A DNA stretch of 64,000 nucleotides, taken from assembly GCA_958510825.1 (NCBI GenBank), contig OY294048.1, forward strand, positions 24,873,887 to 24,937,886, given 5' to 3'. The stretch's first letter is position 1. The number at the start of each line of letters is the position of its first letter. Below the pieces are notes generated by a model that saw only the letters and a list, made by a program, of their open reading frames with translations, did no database searches and had not been told where the DNA came from. The DNA is from Brachypterus glaber. Taxonomy: Eukaryota; Arthropoda; Insecta; Coleoptera; Kateretidae. Below, in pieces: positions 21,990-33,261 of this stretch. The position numbers and the translations under genes are program-made.

Positions 21990-22514
21990 GATATATTTTC
22001 TTGCTTTTTAGAACACTTAATAAAAAATAGTTTTATTCCAACGTTTCGGCGTTTATTGTTCAGCCATTTTCAAGGATATAATAACGAATTAAAAAATAAA
22101 TGTATAAATAAAATTGAGTAAAAAAAATTTGGACTTTTAAAAGTCAACTTGACAAATATATAAAATTAATTAAGGTGTACAGGTATAAGTGTTAATGAGT
22201 TAGTGAAAAGATTTATCTTAATATGTTTAGATATAAAGTGCTTAAGTTTTGAGTATCCTTTCTAAAGTTTATACTATTGTTTAAATTTAATTTAATGTGA
22301 ACCATTTCTAAAAATTTTCGTTTAAATTTATTTTTCTCCCTATCTAAAATTTTAACATTATCGAAGTCGAAAAAATGACCTTCATTGAAATGGTGAGTGC
22401 TGAGGGCTGTTTTATCCTTATAACAGATATTTTTACAACTGGATTTATGCTGTGATACCCTAGATTTGAGAATATTTTTTGTTTCACCTAAATAAAACTT
22501 CGTACAATTTTTGC
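21982..22514 (-). mobile_element. Penelope-like element fragment, minus copy
   Basis: The 533-bp segment is the reverse complement of 22801-23331 with few differences. On the minus strand it encodes the end of a GIY-YIG-type endonuclease (pattern FYLGETKNILKSR then HHFNEGHFFDF), which sits C-terminal to the reverse transcriptase in Penelope-like elements, then a stop and a 3' region with CGAAACGTTGGAATAAAAC-type sequence. It is 5'-truncated and ends in (TA)n. Confidence 0.8.
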
Positions 22515-23331
22515 ATACTTTTGGAAAATGGTTACCCTTTAAACTTACTTAATACAATTCTTTTTCAAAATCAAAATACATAAAATAATCAAAATAATAG
22601 TCCTCCATTAAATCCAAACGATATAAACTATTTTAAATTACCTTTAATACCCAATTTAAGTTTAAAATTTACAAACATTTTAAAAAAGGAAAACATTGTA
22701 ATATCAAACCACAATGATTTTACAATAAATCAACTTTATAATAAATTAAAAGACAAAACCCCAGATAATTTAAAATCAGGAGTTATTTATAAAATAGACT
22801 GCAAAAATTGTACGAAGTTTTATTTAGGTGAAACAAAAAATATTCTCAAATCTAGGGAATCACAGCATAAATCCAGTTGTAAAAATATCTGTTATAAGGA
22901 TAAAACAGCCCTCAGCACTCACCATTTCAATGAAGGTCATTTTTTCGACTTCGATAATGTTAAAATTTTAGATAGGGAGAAAAATAAATTTAAACGAAAA
23001 TTTTTAGAAATGGTTCACATTAAATTAAATTTAAACAATAGTATAAACTTTAGAAAGGATACTCAAAACTTAAGCACTTTATATCTAAACATATTAAGAT
23101 AAATCTTTTCACTAACTCATTAACACATACCTGTACACCTTAATTAATTTTATATATTTGTCAAGTTGACTTTTAAAAGTCCAAATTTTTTTACTCAATT
23201 TTATTTATACATTTATTTTTTAATTCGTTATTATATCCTTGAAAATGGCTGAACAATAAACACCGAAACGTTGGAATAAAACTATTTTTTATTAAGTGTT
23301 CTAAAAACCAAGAAAATATATCTACATATAA
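22515..23331 (+). pseudogene. Penelope-like element fragment, plus copy, with GIY-YIG domain
   Basis: From about 22600 the plus strand reads NYFKLPLIPNLSLKFTNIL, then SGVIYKIDCKNCTKFYLGET and STHHFNEGHFFD, ending in a stop near 23103. This matches the linker and GIY-YIG endonuclease of Penelope-like elements: the VIYKIDC...FYLGE block is the GIY-YIG core with Ile-Tyr and Tyr-Leu-Gly kept, though the usual catalytic Arg region reads KSRESQHKS. The reverse transcriptase is missing. This copy extends about 200 bp further 5' than the minus copy; 22801-23331 is the arm shared with it. It lies between (TA)n tracts. Confidence 0.8.
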
Positions 23332-23382
23332 TTTTATAGAACAAGAAAAGTAAAACTTTATATATATATATATATATATATA
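23332..23382. repeat. (TA)n microsatellite and junction
   Basis: A short ATTTTATAGAACAAG spacer then about 22 bp of TA directly abutting the mariner-like terminus. Confidence 0.85.
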
Positions 23383-23728
23383 CACGGTGTCCCACGGTAG
23401 ACAAATCAGTCAAACTGTGGCGTTATTAACAAAGATATCAACATGAAACTTTTACCAGTCAATATGGACCTAATTATCTTCAATTGACCCAAAACAAAAG
23501 TTTTCTACTCTTTTTTGGTTTTGAGCTAGAGCTCCGCACATGCACTTTTAAAAGCATAACAATACTTTCAAATGCCAAAATTAAAAAAAGTAACAATTTT
23601 TCTTTATCATATGATAGTTTTTTTCACTAAAAACAATAATTTTCGATTTAAATTCTTAATTTTATAAAACCTTAAAAAAGGGCAATTGCATAATGAAATG
23701 ACCCCGCTATGGCAAAAGAGTAGGATGC
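23383..23728 (+). repeat. left long terminal inverted repeat
   Basis: The outer 30 bases match the right end perfectly; inward, AGTCAATATGGACCTAATTA, TTTATCATATGATAGTTTTT and GACCCCGCTA are each mirrored in the right arm with scattered substitutions. Confidence 0.85.
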
Positions 23729-23859
23729 CTTGAAATTAATTTTTTTAAATAAGTCGTATATGATGACAATAAATGTCAAATTTGATTTTACATTATAATC
23801 AAAAAATTAACAAAGCAAGATTTTTATAAAACAAAGTTTTGAATGCCAAAATGATAACT

Positions 23860-24901
23860 TTAGAAGTAAAGAAAGAAATTATGGAGAATGTGTTCGAAAT
23901 TTAAGAGAAACAACGAGAAGAATAGTAGAAAAGTTCCCCGATTATTAGTTACTTTAGCGTACGAAGAATTGTTAATTTATTTTTGGATACTGGAGGAGTG
24001 AGGGACATAAAAAAAGTTTGCGAAAGTCCAGTAACCAAAGATCCTGAAACTATAACTATAATTCAAGAAGCAGTTATCAATGATCCCTACACGTCTACAA
24101 GGATAATCGCAAGGGAACATCATTTATCACGCACATCAGTTAGTAGGGTTATTAAAAATTCTAAATTACATCCGTATAAATTATCTTAATCAAGAGTTAC
24201 ATGGGAGGGATTTTGAAAATAGGGTTCGATTTTGTGATGAACTTTTGGAATTGACAGGGGATGACGAGGACTTTTCTACCAAAATTTTGTTTAGTGACGA
24301 ATCTACATTTAAAAGCAATGGAGTTGTCAACAGGCATAACATGCATTATTGGTCTGTTGAAAATCCGCATTGGGTTAGGCATGTTGACAACCAGCGGATT
24401 TGGTCTTTAAATGTTTGGGGAGGGGTACTGGGGGATTCGGTTATTGGACCTTACTTTTTTAATGGGCATCTAAATGGGAATATGTACCTAAATTTTTTGC
24501 GTGATGAATTACCGGAACTTTTAGAAGACGTACCACTAAATTTGCGAAATGACATAATTTTTATCCAGGATGGGGCTCCTGCTCATTTTTTTCATGAGGT
24601 GAGGACTTTTTTGGATGAGACTTATAATACATGGATAGGTCGTGGTGGTCAAATTGCCTGGCCAGCAAGATCACCCGATTTAACCCCGTGTGATTTTTTT
24701 TTGTGAGGATTTGTAAAGGACAGGGCTTACCGACAAGCTCCCACCACTCCTGAAAATATGCGTCAAAGAATCGTTGAAGCATTTAACGAAATAACACCGA
24801 TAATGCTTCAACGAGTCAGACATAATTTTGAAAGTAGGCTTTTTATGTGTATTCAGGAGGATGGGAGAACTTTTGAACATTTACGAAACGACTATGACTA
24901 A
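23860..24901 (+). pseudogene. mariner-like transposase, broken (D-D-40-D)
   Basis: An N-terminal helix-turn-helix remnant (YGECVRNLRETTRRIVEKFP near 23877) is cut by stops. A second DNA-binding region reads TSTRIIAREHHLSRTSVSRV (23983-24189). A 2-base loss near 24185 shifts the frame into the catalytic domain at 24190-24706: LFSDESTF (first Asp), NVWGGV, FIQDGAPAH (second Asp) and WPARSPDLTPCDFF (third Asp), with 40 residues between the second and third Asp. A stop codon replaces the expected Trp right after CDFFL; the C-terminus then continues in frame to TAA at 24899-24901. The HTH pattern and DGAPAH/SPDLTPCDFFLWG style are known from insect IS630-Tc1-mariner elements. Inactive as it stands. 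Confidence 0.9.
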
Positions 24902-25634
24902 CTACTTTACAAAAAGACAGATAGATACACAGACAGACTCAGACATCTAAACAAAATTAAATTGCTTTATCGTGTTAAAAATGGGGGCTTCTTATGTAGA
25001 CGATGTGGGGAAGAGGATCAATGCAGATACATATTAACTTGCTGCTTGATTTGAATCCATTTGAATCGTGGAAGACTCGCAAAGAATTAGAATTATTTGC
25101 TAATAATAGATTTTGTGAAATGCCATTTATATTCCCATGATTCTCTGAAGTTAGATGCGTAATTTTGACCTTTTTTCATCAGAACTGGAGTGATTTGGGA
25201 AAACCTAAGGACTAACATGGATTTATTTGAAATATTGTACAAAACAATTCTAATAACACTGAAAATATTCTAGAAAGGCGTAATATTTTGTAGATGTATG
25301 GAATTTGACACAATGATGAGTTAATTAATTCAAATATCATAAATACGTCTTGCGTTTCGCATATTAATAAATAATATTAATAATAACAATCAATTTGATA
25401 TTTTAACTTATGAGAATTATTCTTAGTATCATTTAACTTTTAATTCCAACCAAAATGTACGTTATTAATTACATAACAATAAATTAATTGACTAAATTGT
25501 CCATAATATGACAGTTTTTTTTCCTTTGTTCTTCTGTATTTGGTCTAATTTTGGTCTGGTTTGGTTCAAAAAAACAAAACAAACGACTAAGAACAAAAGC
25601 ACGAAGTAGGACTAGATGAAGTGACCCTAATATG

Positions 25635-26260
25635 CAGGGCCGGACAGAGCCAGCCCGGGCCCCGGTGCAACTTTTTACTCGGGCCCCCATTTTTTCAAAA
25701 CATAATTGTCCCATGCAGGCCTGCAGCTAAGGCACTGAGGGCCGAAGCGCGGCGCCCCCATTCATTAACTAAGCGCCGCAGTCGAAATTTTTTCCAAATT
25801 ATGTTAATTTCTAACTGTTTTATTTTCATAGTTCAGCAAGCTTAAGTATTTAAAAAATAATAAAGTCTTAGCGCCGCAGGCGAAATTTTTTTCAATTTTG
25901 ATAGCTCTGGCCCGCAGGCAATTTTTTTACAAATTTTAAGCTTTTGCAAGCTTGAACTAAAAAAAATACGTAGGTAAATTAGCCCTAGCGCCGCGGGCGA
26001 ATTTTTTTACAAATTTTAAAACACTAGTAACAGTGCACTATTATTTACAAAAATCCAAAAAGGCTTAAGCGCTGCCGCGGCGAAATTTTTTCTATTGCCC
26101 ATTTGGAACGAGATCTACTTATTTGCTCATTTTGACGCCTTATCGATCTGGGGGAGTATAAATAAATAAACTGTTTATTAAAAACTTCTGTCGCCGGGCC
26201 CCCTTCGAGCCCGGGCCCCGGGTAATCTGTACTCCCTGCACCCCCCTGAATCCGGCCCTG
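25635..26260. mobile_element. hAT MITE inside the mariner-like element, 626 bp
   Basis: Inverted ends CAGGGCCGGA and TCCGGCCCTG are flanked by a perfect 8-bp duplication CTAATATG (25627-25634 and 26261-26268), diagnostic of hAT transposition. The body is GC-rich near the ends (GGGCCC runs) and contains repeated GCGCCGCAGGCGAAATTTTT phrases. It has no transposase. Its presence in both mariner-like copies shows that it inserted before they were copied. Confidence 0.92.
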
Positions 26261-26668
26261 CTAATATGAACCAGCTGCAACTTTATGCAACTGCGAGGGA
26301 AGAGGGTTCTTTACAAGCTAATTAATTATGTTTTTTAAAATCTCATAATTATAAAACATGTTTAATCATAAGTTGTCCAATAGGTTTTATAATAACTTGC
26401 TTTACCAATACTTTCATTATGATATAGACTTGACTTTGTAAAAAAAACTGCTAAGATTAATCTAAGATTAATCCAATCATACCAATTAAAAAATTTGATT
26501 GAGCGCAAAAAATCAAAATTTATTAGTAATTAAGTAATACACTCTGTAGTATAAAATACCCTAGTCCACAAGGTCCTTACTAAGTCTAAGTAAAAATCTA
26601 ATTTATAACATTAGATTTGATATTTATTTTTATCGTGAACGTCATATTTGCAAACATTTATTTTCATA

Positions 26669-27012
26669 GCATCCTCTCTTTTACATTAGCGGGGTCATTC
26701 CATAATACACTTACCATTTTTTACCGTTTTCTAAAATTAAAAATTTAAATAGAAAACTATTGTTTTTAGTAAAAAAAACTATCATATGATAAAGAAATGA
26801 TATTATTTTTTAAAATTTTGGCTTTAAAAAATGTTCTATGCTAAAAAAAAAATCAGTTTGTTGCTCTAGCCTAAAAACAGAAAAAAGTACAACACTTTTT
26901 TCTGGCGTAAATTGAAGGTAACTAGGTCTATATTGACTGGTAAAAAATATATTTTAATAGCTTTGATAATAACGCCACAATTTGACTGATTTGTCTACCG
27001 TGGGACACCGTG
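26669..27012 (-). repeat. right long terminal inverted repeat
   Basis: Inverted counterpart of 23383-23728, ending GTCTACCGTGGGACACCGTG and followed by (TA)n. Confidence 0.85.
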
Positions 27013-27040
27013 TATATATATATATATATATATATATAAA
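27013..27040. repeat. (TA)n microsatellite
   Basis: TA repeats between the mariner-like right end and the Gypsy-A LTR. Confidence 0.85.
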
Positions 27041-27262
27041 TTACGTTACAGCTTTGCCGTTAGGAGTTTTTTAAAAAAGTTATTTTTAAGTTATTATAAG
27101 AATTTTATTTAATTACGAATTTATCTTGATATGTTACTAGTTAAAATAATTATTACAGATTGATGCAAAGAAAGTAAAATACTGCATAGGTAAACTATGT
27201 TTATAAAACAATATACGTAATATACTATAAACAATAAATTGCTGAGTAGCATGACTCCGGTC
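27041..27262 (-). repeat. Gypsy-A 3' LTR, part
   Basis: The first 110 bp (TTACGTTACAGCTTTGCCGT to GATATGTTACTAGTTAAAAT) are nearly identical to 36621-36730, the 5' LTR. The rest up to the LINE-d tail is not in the 5' LTR, which the satellite truncates. LINE-d separates this LTR from the polypurine tract at about 29298-29308, so LINE-d inserted at the very start of the LTR. Confidence 0.65.
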
Positions 27263-29293
27263 ATAATAATAATAATAATAATAATAATAATATATATTTA
27301 TTGCCCAACAGAAAACCATTTACAGGACAATATATAATAGAAAACAAAGAGAAAATATATGCTATAATAAATTAAATAACCTAAAACTAAACCTAAATAA
27401 AAAGTTAGGTTACATTATCTATATATATAAAAAAAAAATAATTATTTGGCCAACGGGCCATAGTAATATAATCAATTAAGTAATTAATAGTGTTGAAGTG
27501 AAGGTCACAACTATTGCAGTACGTATTAACATAATGCATCATATTATAAATAGAATTTCTACGGATAATATTGGTTCTTGCATTACGGTTATAAAATGTA
27601 AGGTATGTTCTTGTATGATTTCGGGGTACATAAAAGTTAAGATTAAATAAAATGAAGGGCGAGTCGATTTTACCATTAAGTAGAAAATACAAGAACTTAA
27701 CACTAGAAAAGATTCTACGCTGTTCAAAAGATACAAAGTCAAATTGTGACAACAAAACATTATAATCATAGCCTCTACTCAGGTAAATACCTGAAGATTT
27801 GAGATATAATAACTTTAAAAACTTTTTCTGAACCTTCTCTAACTGTTGTTTGTGTTTCGTAATAAGGAGACCAGATGATACTACAATATTCTAATTTGGA
27901 ACGTATAAAAGAATTATACAAAGTTTTGAGAGCAAGTTCATTATTAAAGCCCTTGCAGTTTCTCACAATAAACCCATATGTCCTCATTGAAGCCGAAGTT
28001 ATATTATCAATGTGCTCTTTAAATGAAAAAACGCTGGTAAAAGTAACACCTAAGTCTTTAATAGAGTAAAGTCTTTCCAGAGGAGAACCATTTACGGTAT
28101 AATTAAAGGCTGCTGTTTTCGCGTGAATGTAACGACTTTACACTTAGATACATTTAGGTCCAAACTGTTTACATTACACCACTCCTGCACTAAATCAAGG
28201 ACTGCCTGAAGTCTCTCACAATCAACATTATCAATGATCTCCAGAAATAACTTTAAATCATCAGCAAAGAACAAGTGCAGGCACTCTATGCATTTTCCAA
28301 GGTCATTAATAAATAATAAAAAAAAGTAGGGGACCAAGATTAGAGCCTTGAGGAACTCCTGATTTAGCTAAAAACAGAAAAGACATAAAACCGTTGTAAA
28401 AAACATAGAGGAACATATCACTCAAATAAGATATAAAAAGTTTGATCAATGCATCGCTAAAACCAAACTTTCGAAGTTTCCGGATAATAATCGGATGATC
28501 AATACGATTAAAAGCCTGCATGAAATCTGTATAAATCACTGCTTGTCCTTTGTTGTCCACAGTACTAGAAATAAAATGCGAGAACTCAGTAAGATTAGTA
28601 ACTGTGGAGCGTTTTTCCATAAAACCGTGTTGTTTTACAGATATTACATTTTTAACAGACGCGTAGATGTGACCATTCAATGCCATCTCAAATATTTTAG
28701 AAAAATTCGAAAGAATGGTTATAGGACGATAATTGGAGATCATCGACGTGTCACCTTTTTTTAATATTGGACAAACTTTTCCCATTTTCCATAAATCTGG
28801 AAAAGTGCTTTCTTTTAATATTAAATTAAATAAAATTAATAAAGGGTATGTGAAAATCTCGCCGCAATCCTTGACCAAAAAACTTGGGATACAGTCGTAG
28901 CCCGATGTAAATTTATTGGGTAGTTTCTTGATAGCAGTTTGAATGTCACACACCTTGAAACAGTTTATATTAATAGAAGAAGAATCGCATTCTTCTGTGT
29001 TAACATTAACATTAGGCTTGGGATCTGTGAATACACTACTAAAATAATCGGCAAATCCATTGACAATTGACTGAGGCGTATCGTACACTATATTATTATG
29101 AGATACTTGGCCAGGTATACGACTGTTATTCTTTTTAGTTTGAATAAACTTCCAGAAATTATTAGGGTCATTCACAACTGAGTTTTCCACATTTGTTAAA
29201 TAAATATTATAAGATACTTTGATGTCGTTCTTTATTTGATATCTTAAAGCTTTAAACTTATTGTAGTAATATACGACCAGTTTTTTTAAATGT
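27263..29293 (-). pseudogene. LINE-d, 5'-truncated reverse transcriptase
   Basis: On the minus strand the frame begins near 29290 (YYNKFKALRYQIK) and the main piece at 28306-29190 carries NYRPITILSNFSKIF, HGFMEKRST, YTDFMQAFNRIDHP and SGVPQGSNLGPLL. After a frame change, FFADDLKLF (28092-28337) gives the active site as FADD, then a thumb region (27775-27987) and a C-terminal extension to 27405. The tail is (TTA)n at 27263-27291. The endonuclease and ORF1 are absent. Possible GGAGT target repeats lie on both sides (29290s, 27250s). It sits exactly at the 3' edge of Gypsy-A. Confidence 0.85.
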
Positions 29294-29306
29294 AACTCCT
29301 CCCTCC

Positions 29307-30932
29307 TTAAAATGAAGCATCCCTTGGAAGGCTGAGGTTCCGTATGGAGGAAAGTGGTTGAAGTTCCTCTTCCTGTGGAATGGGTTCCCTCTTTATCTCC
29401 TGGATTCGGCTTCTGATGACTTTTAGTCCGAAATATGTTGACGCCATGACGATTGCCACGTAGAGTGAAATGGTCATGATGATCTGTTGATTTTCCCCCA
29501 TTGGTATAACTGCATTTTCCGAAATTTCGTTTAGTTTTAGCATTTTTAGTTTAATTTTTAAATTTTGGATTTGACGGTCCTCTTTTGCAAAGTTTAAGTT
29601 ATTTACCAGGGCAGGCTATCCAGATGATTTTTCTTCGAAAAATAGCTTGTTTTGATTAAAGAAAATTTCGCAGTTTTCTTCTTTGATGAGGTAAATTCCC
29701 CGAAGTGACTTGGTTTCGCTTTCTTCGTCGCATTTTATGTGAAGTTTTTCTTCGTTGGGAAATACTCCGAGAAAATGGTTAATTTCCGGGATGGATGTGG
29801 TTCCCGGTAATTTCAAGTTTTATATACAAGCATGAGTGTGAGTTGTAGGATTATATTCTTCTCGCAAGTCACATCCTGACTTTCTTGGAGGTAGTTTGCG
29901 CATTGAAACCTTTTGCCCTTTTTACAAATGTCATTCAATGGTACAAATTCATTATTTTTTGACTTTTTAATAAATATTTAGTTTTTGGAATTATAGTCAC
30001 AAACTTTGATTTGAACAGGGTAGGGATTGGTATGAGGCGGTATAATTCAAAATCAGTTTCGTAATTTATTGGGATAGGGATAGGAAATATGTTATTCTTG
30101 TAGGTTCAATTTGACAGTTAATTTGAATAATGCTTTCAAGTTCCAAAATGTTTTCGTACTTTAACTCCACTGGGAGTTGGTTTTTATAGTGTTCTGCGAT
30201 TTTTCTAATTTCGAAAAATAATTCGTCTGTTTTTATTATACTAGGGTGCATTGTTTTCAACTTGCAAAATGTTATCGAATTTTCGATATCCGTTAGAATA
30301 CTTAAAATTGTGTTATATATAATTAAAATTTGGTTATGTAGGTCTTGTGCAAACAACATAAAAATTTGGCTCTGAACTTTTTCATTCATTAAGTTATTTA
30401 ATTACAAAATTTTATTTTTCAAAATATTTTCATTATGCTGTATTTCTTGTAGAGTATCATTAAAATTTTGTATAAGTTTTTTATTAATAGAGTACTGTAG
30501 ATTTAATTATGAGTGGAAGTTATCGTTTTTCTTGCGAAAATCGGTTAAAATTTTGTAATTTTTTTCACCGTCATTTGCATCTAAATTTCCGGTTATGCCT
30601 TTAATTATTGTTCCAAACCCTTTTGTTTCTTGTGAAACTTTCATTAAACCCATATGATTAATTTTTTCATAAATTTTTCCCTGTGTATAGTTAATAATTA
30701 TCTTATAATTATCTAATTCTCTACTATAAAAAGTATTATTAATCTTAAGTAAATCTAGCCTATTATATTCTAAGTTAAGTTTTTTGAATTGGTCGTAAAG
30801 TGGTTGTAATTCGTAGTAGTGGACAAAAATATGGTCCGTACGCTGCAATTTTGCAGGGCCCAAATTTATAGGGAGTATACCAAGATTTGTTGTTATGTTG
30901 CGGATGTCCGCTGCCCGTCCCCATGTCAGCAA
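29307..30932 (-). pseudogene. Gypsy-A env-like (baculovirus F-type) gene, broken
   Basis: Pieces in different frames at 30507-30932, 30066-30389, 29616-29816 and 29307-29543 follow the order of an insect errantivirus envelope: an N-terminal subunit, a segment with ITGNLDANDGE just after the presumed cleavage/fusion region, a middle domain with heptads, and a C-terminal membrane span (IIMTISLYVAIVMASTYFGL) with a short tail ending SLPRDASF. Such proteins are related to baculovirus fusion (F) proteins and sit in membranes. At least three frame breaks make it non-functional. The stop is followed by the polypurine tract AAGGAGGGAGG. Confidence 0.75.
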
Positions 30933-30965
30933 CCTGGAATAGATAAATCTTGTTGAGTTTTTGAG

Positions 30966-32393
30966 TTACTGTTTTTTTCTAGGGCGTTTTATATTCGAAA
31001 GGTGAATTTTATCTATTGTATTAAAATGGGTTGGGTCAATTTTTGCTGTTTTTAATTTCCAATTTATATTTTTAATTTTTTCTTTTTTAAATTTATTTTT
31101 TGTTTTTGATTGTTTTTGTTTATTTTTTACAAATACTTTTTCGTGTATACTTTTGGGAATATCTTCACGTTTTTCATTTAATTTCTTAATAATTTTTTCT
31201 TTAGTCTTTTGTGCGTCCTCGTTAATTTTTTGATATAAAATTTTTGTTTTTTCTTTTTGGTTAAATATATAGTTATTCAATAATTGTTTGTTTAATTTTA
31301 AGTTAAAGGGTGAATCTGTGCCCAAGTGTCCTGTGACTATTTCTGTAGGTTTTAATTTTATATATATTATAGGCCAATATTGCATAATTTACTTTTATTT
31401 CAATTGGCTCGCTCTTTAAAATATTTTGGTTATTAACATGTGCTCGATTAGGGTGGAGTGAAATCTTTCTACTGGAGAATTTGAATCGGGGTGTTGCGAA
31501 CTTATAAAGTAAATTTTGATTTTATGGAGTTCTAGTAACTCTTTTAAGATACCGCTATTAAACTCACCACCATTGTTCGATATGATTTGTTCGGGGATGG
31601 AATGGTGCGTAAAGTATTTTATGAGATTATTTACTACTTATATGCTTGAAACGGCACTTATGCTTGGCTATATTTTGAGAAGGTGTCGATTATTGTAAGG
31701 AACTTAGATTTTTCTACGGTGATACTGTCCATGTGTAAAATTTGGAATGGTCTAGTCGCTGTCGGTGTTAGGTTAAATTTTAAGTTTAGGGGGTTTTTGT
31801 CGTATTTCGTAAGTTGGCAAATTTCACAGTTATTTATGTATGTTTGAATCACACGGCGTTGACTCTTTTATTCGTTTTTCGGTTTCTTCTATTCCCCGGT
31901 GGTTCGTTTTTCCCTCGTGATAATTTTTTATAATTTCTTTTATTTCTTCCTCCCCTATTACGTCTGTAAGGAACTTTGTACACCTAATTAAATTAATTTG
32001 TCCATTTTTAAAATATGTTTGTAATACGGCACAAAATTGTTCATAGATTGGATCCTCGAAAAATACATAATACTTAATTTTTGGGGCGATATATTCTTTT
32101 ATAATATTTATTACATCTTGTTCAAAATTATTTTTTGACAGTTGAACAAGCATTCTTTGTTTTGTTCTGTAGATGATAACAATTGAGGGGGTTGCAAGGG
32201 CAAATTCTACTAGTGAAAAAATAATTTGATTTTTGCCATAGTTGACTGGGCAAGTTACTATTGGGACACCAATAATTGGGTTTTCCGCGTTAGAGTGTAC
32301 TGTATTAAGATCGATTTCTGTAGATTGTTCCGCTTGTTTAATATTTTCTTGCCGCTCTAGGTCAAAGTCTCCTATTTCAACAATTATAGACAT
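30966..32393 (-). pseudogene. Gypsy-A integrase, broken and internally deleted
   Basis: The zinc-binding start is NYHEGKTNHRGIEETEKRI near 31,890-31,930, but the segment leading to CEICQLTKYDKNPLN (31658-31852) is shortened, so the HHCC finger has lost part of its spacing. The core shows HMDSITVEKSKFLTIID (first Asp) and then breaks near 31,660; a Lys-rich C-terminal tail reads in frame at 30966-31385. Upstream, ENPIIGVPIVTCPVN (about 32,250) belongs to a linker also seen in Gypsy-B. Inactive. Confidence 0.75.
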
Positions 32394-32597
32394 ATTGGCT
32401 GTCTTTATTCGCGGAAAAGCTGTCGTTAAACTTTTGCATATAACCTAGTAAGGGTTCATTAATATTGTCCGTGATGTCAGGTTTGTCATTTGTTTGTCCA
32501 AACTCTTCGCAGAATTCATCTATAAAGCTGGAAATAGCACTTTTATTATTTTCGTGGTTAGTAACGTTAATTTCAACTTTTTGGGGTGGGTCAATAT

Positions 32598-33030
32598 TGT
32601 AAATAAGTATTTTAATTTTTGATTTTTTAAATATAATTTTAATTAAATTATATATGATATCCCATTTTAGGCTATCTAGGCCGGATCCAATTTTTGGCAT
32701 AGCTACAGTAAAATCTTGTAGCTCTAAACATAACCTTTTATGGCTTATCAAGGCGGAAATTATAGTAGTGTAGTAGTAGTGTAGTAGTGGGTTTGTCCCT
32801 AAATATCTTTTTGGTAATTAAATAGTAAATATTTCTTGTAGGAAGTTTTAAATATGCAACTTCACCTACAGGTTTGTTTTGTGCTTTTAGTGTGTTTACG
32901 CAATTAAATTTTTCGCTGAATTTACGTGCAATTCCTTTTTTCATGCTAAAACACTGAGAGACGCAATGAGCGATAGATACATACTCGTCACAATCAAATA
33001 AATCATTGTCTATTATTTTTACATTATTAT
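32598..33030 (-). pseudogene. Gypsy-A TARG1/OARD1-like macro domain, one frame break
   Basis: Minus strand: NDLFDCDEYVSIAHCVSQC then MKKGIARKFSEKF, VGEVAYLKLPTRNIYYLITK, KPTT and AMPKIGSGLDSLKW. This order matches the ADP-ribose-binding macro domain of the TARG1/OARD1 (C6orf130) type, which removes ADP-ribose from glutamate and aspartate side chains. The positions that align to the known catalytic Lys (in LITK) and Asp (in GLD) are both present. A run of GTA repeats near 32760-32780 breaks the frame between the two halves. It sits between RNase H and integrase within pol. A functional domain cannot be claimed for this copy. Confidence 0.8.
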
Positions 33031-33261
33031 TAATTATATTAAGGTTATTATAAATTATCTGACGAAGAGTTTCGTTTTTATTAACGGCCTCTGAGAGTAC
33101 ATTTAAATTTATTTCATATTTGGGAATAGATTCGCGTATATTTTCATCGTAATTTGATACTTCCTTATCTTTGAAACTCGTACGTGACTTTATGCTATTT
33201 TGTAGAGGTGAATTACGTATAGTATTTTTATTGTAATTATTACTTAAAACTTGAGCATATG

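Larger units (their letters stand above)
23383..27012 (+). mobile_element. Tc1/mariner-like element copy 1, full length with long TIRs
   Basis: Termini CACGGTGTCCCACGGTAGAC are perfect inverted copies at 23383 and 27012, each flanked by TA within a (TA)n tract. Similarity continues inward for about 345 bp (23383-23728 and 26669-27012, ending near GACCCCGCTA...GGATGC), which is long for this superfamily. The inside holds a broken transposase (about 23860-24901) and a hAT MITE (25635-26260) with its own target duplication. Without that MITE the element is about 3.0 kb. A second, damaged copy lies at 40956-43491. Confidence 0.92.

Noticed and set aside
24197..24880. Minus-strand frames opposite the transposase
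   Set aside because: Shadows of the conserved transposase coding strand; no independent motifs.
25484..25845. GC-rich frames on both strands near 25.6 kb
   Set aside because: They lie across the hAT MITE boundary and come from its GGGCCC-rich ends.
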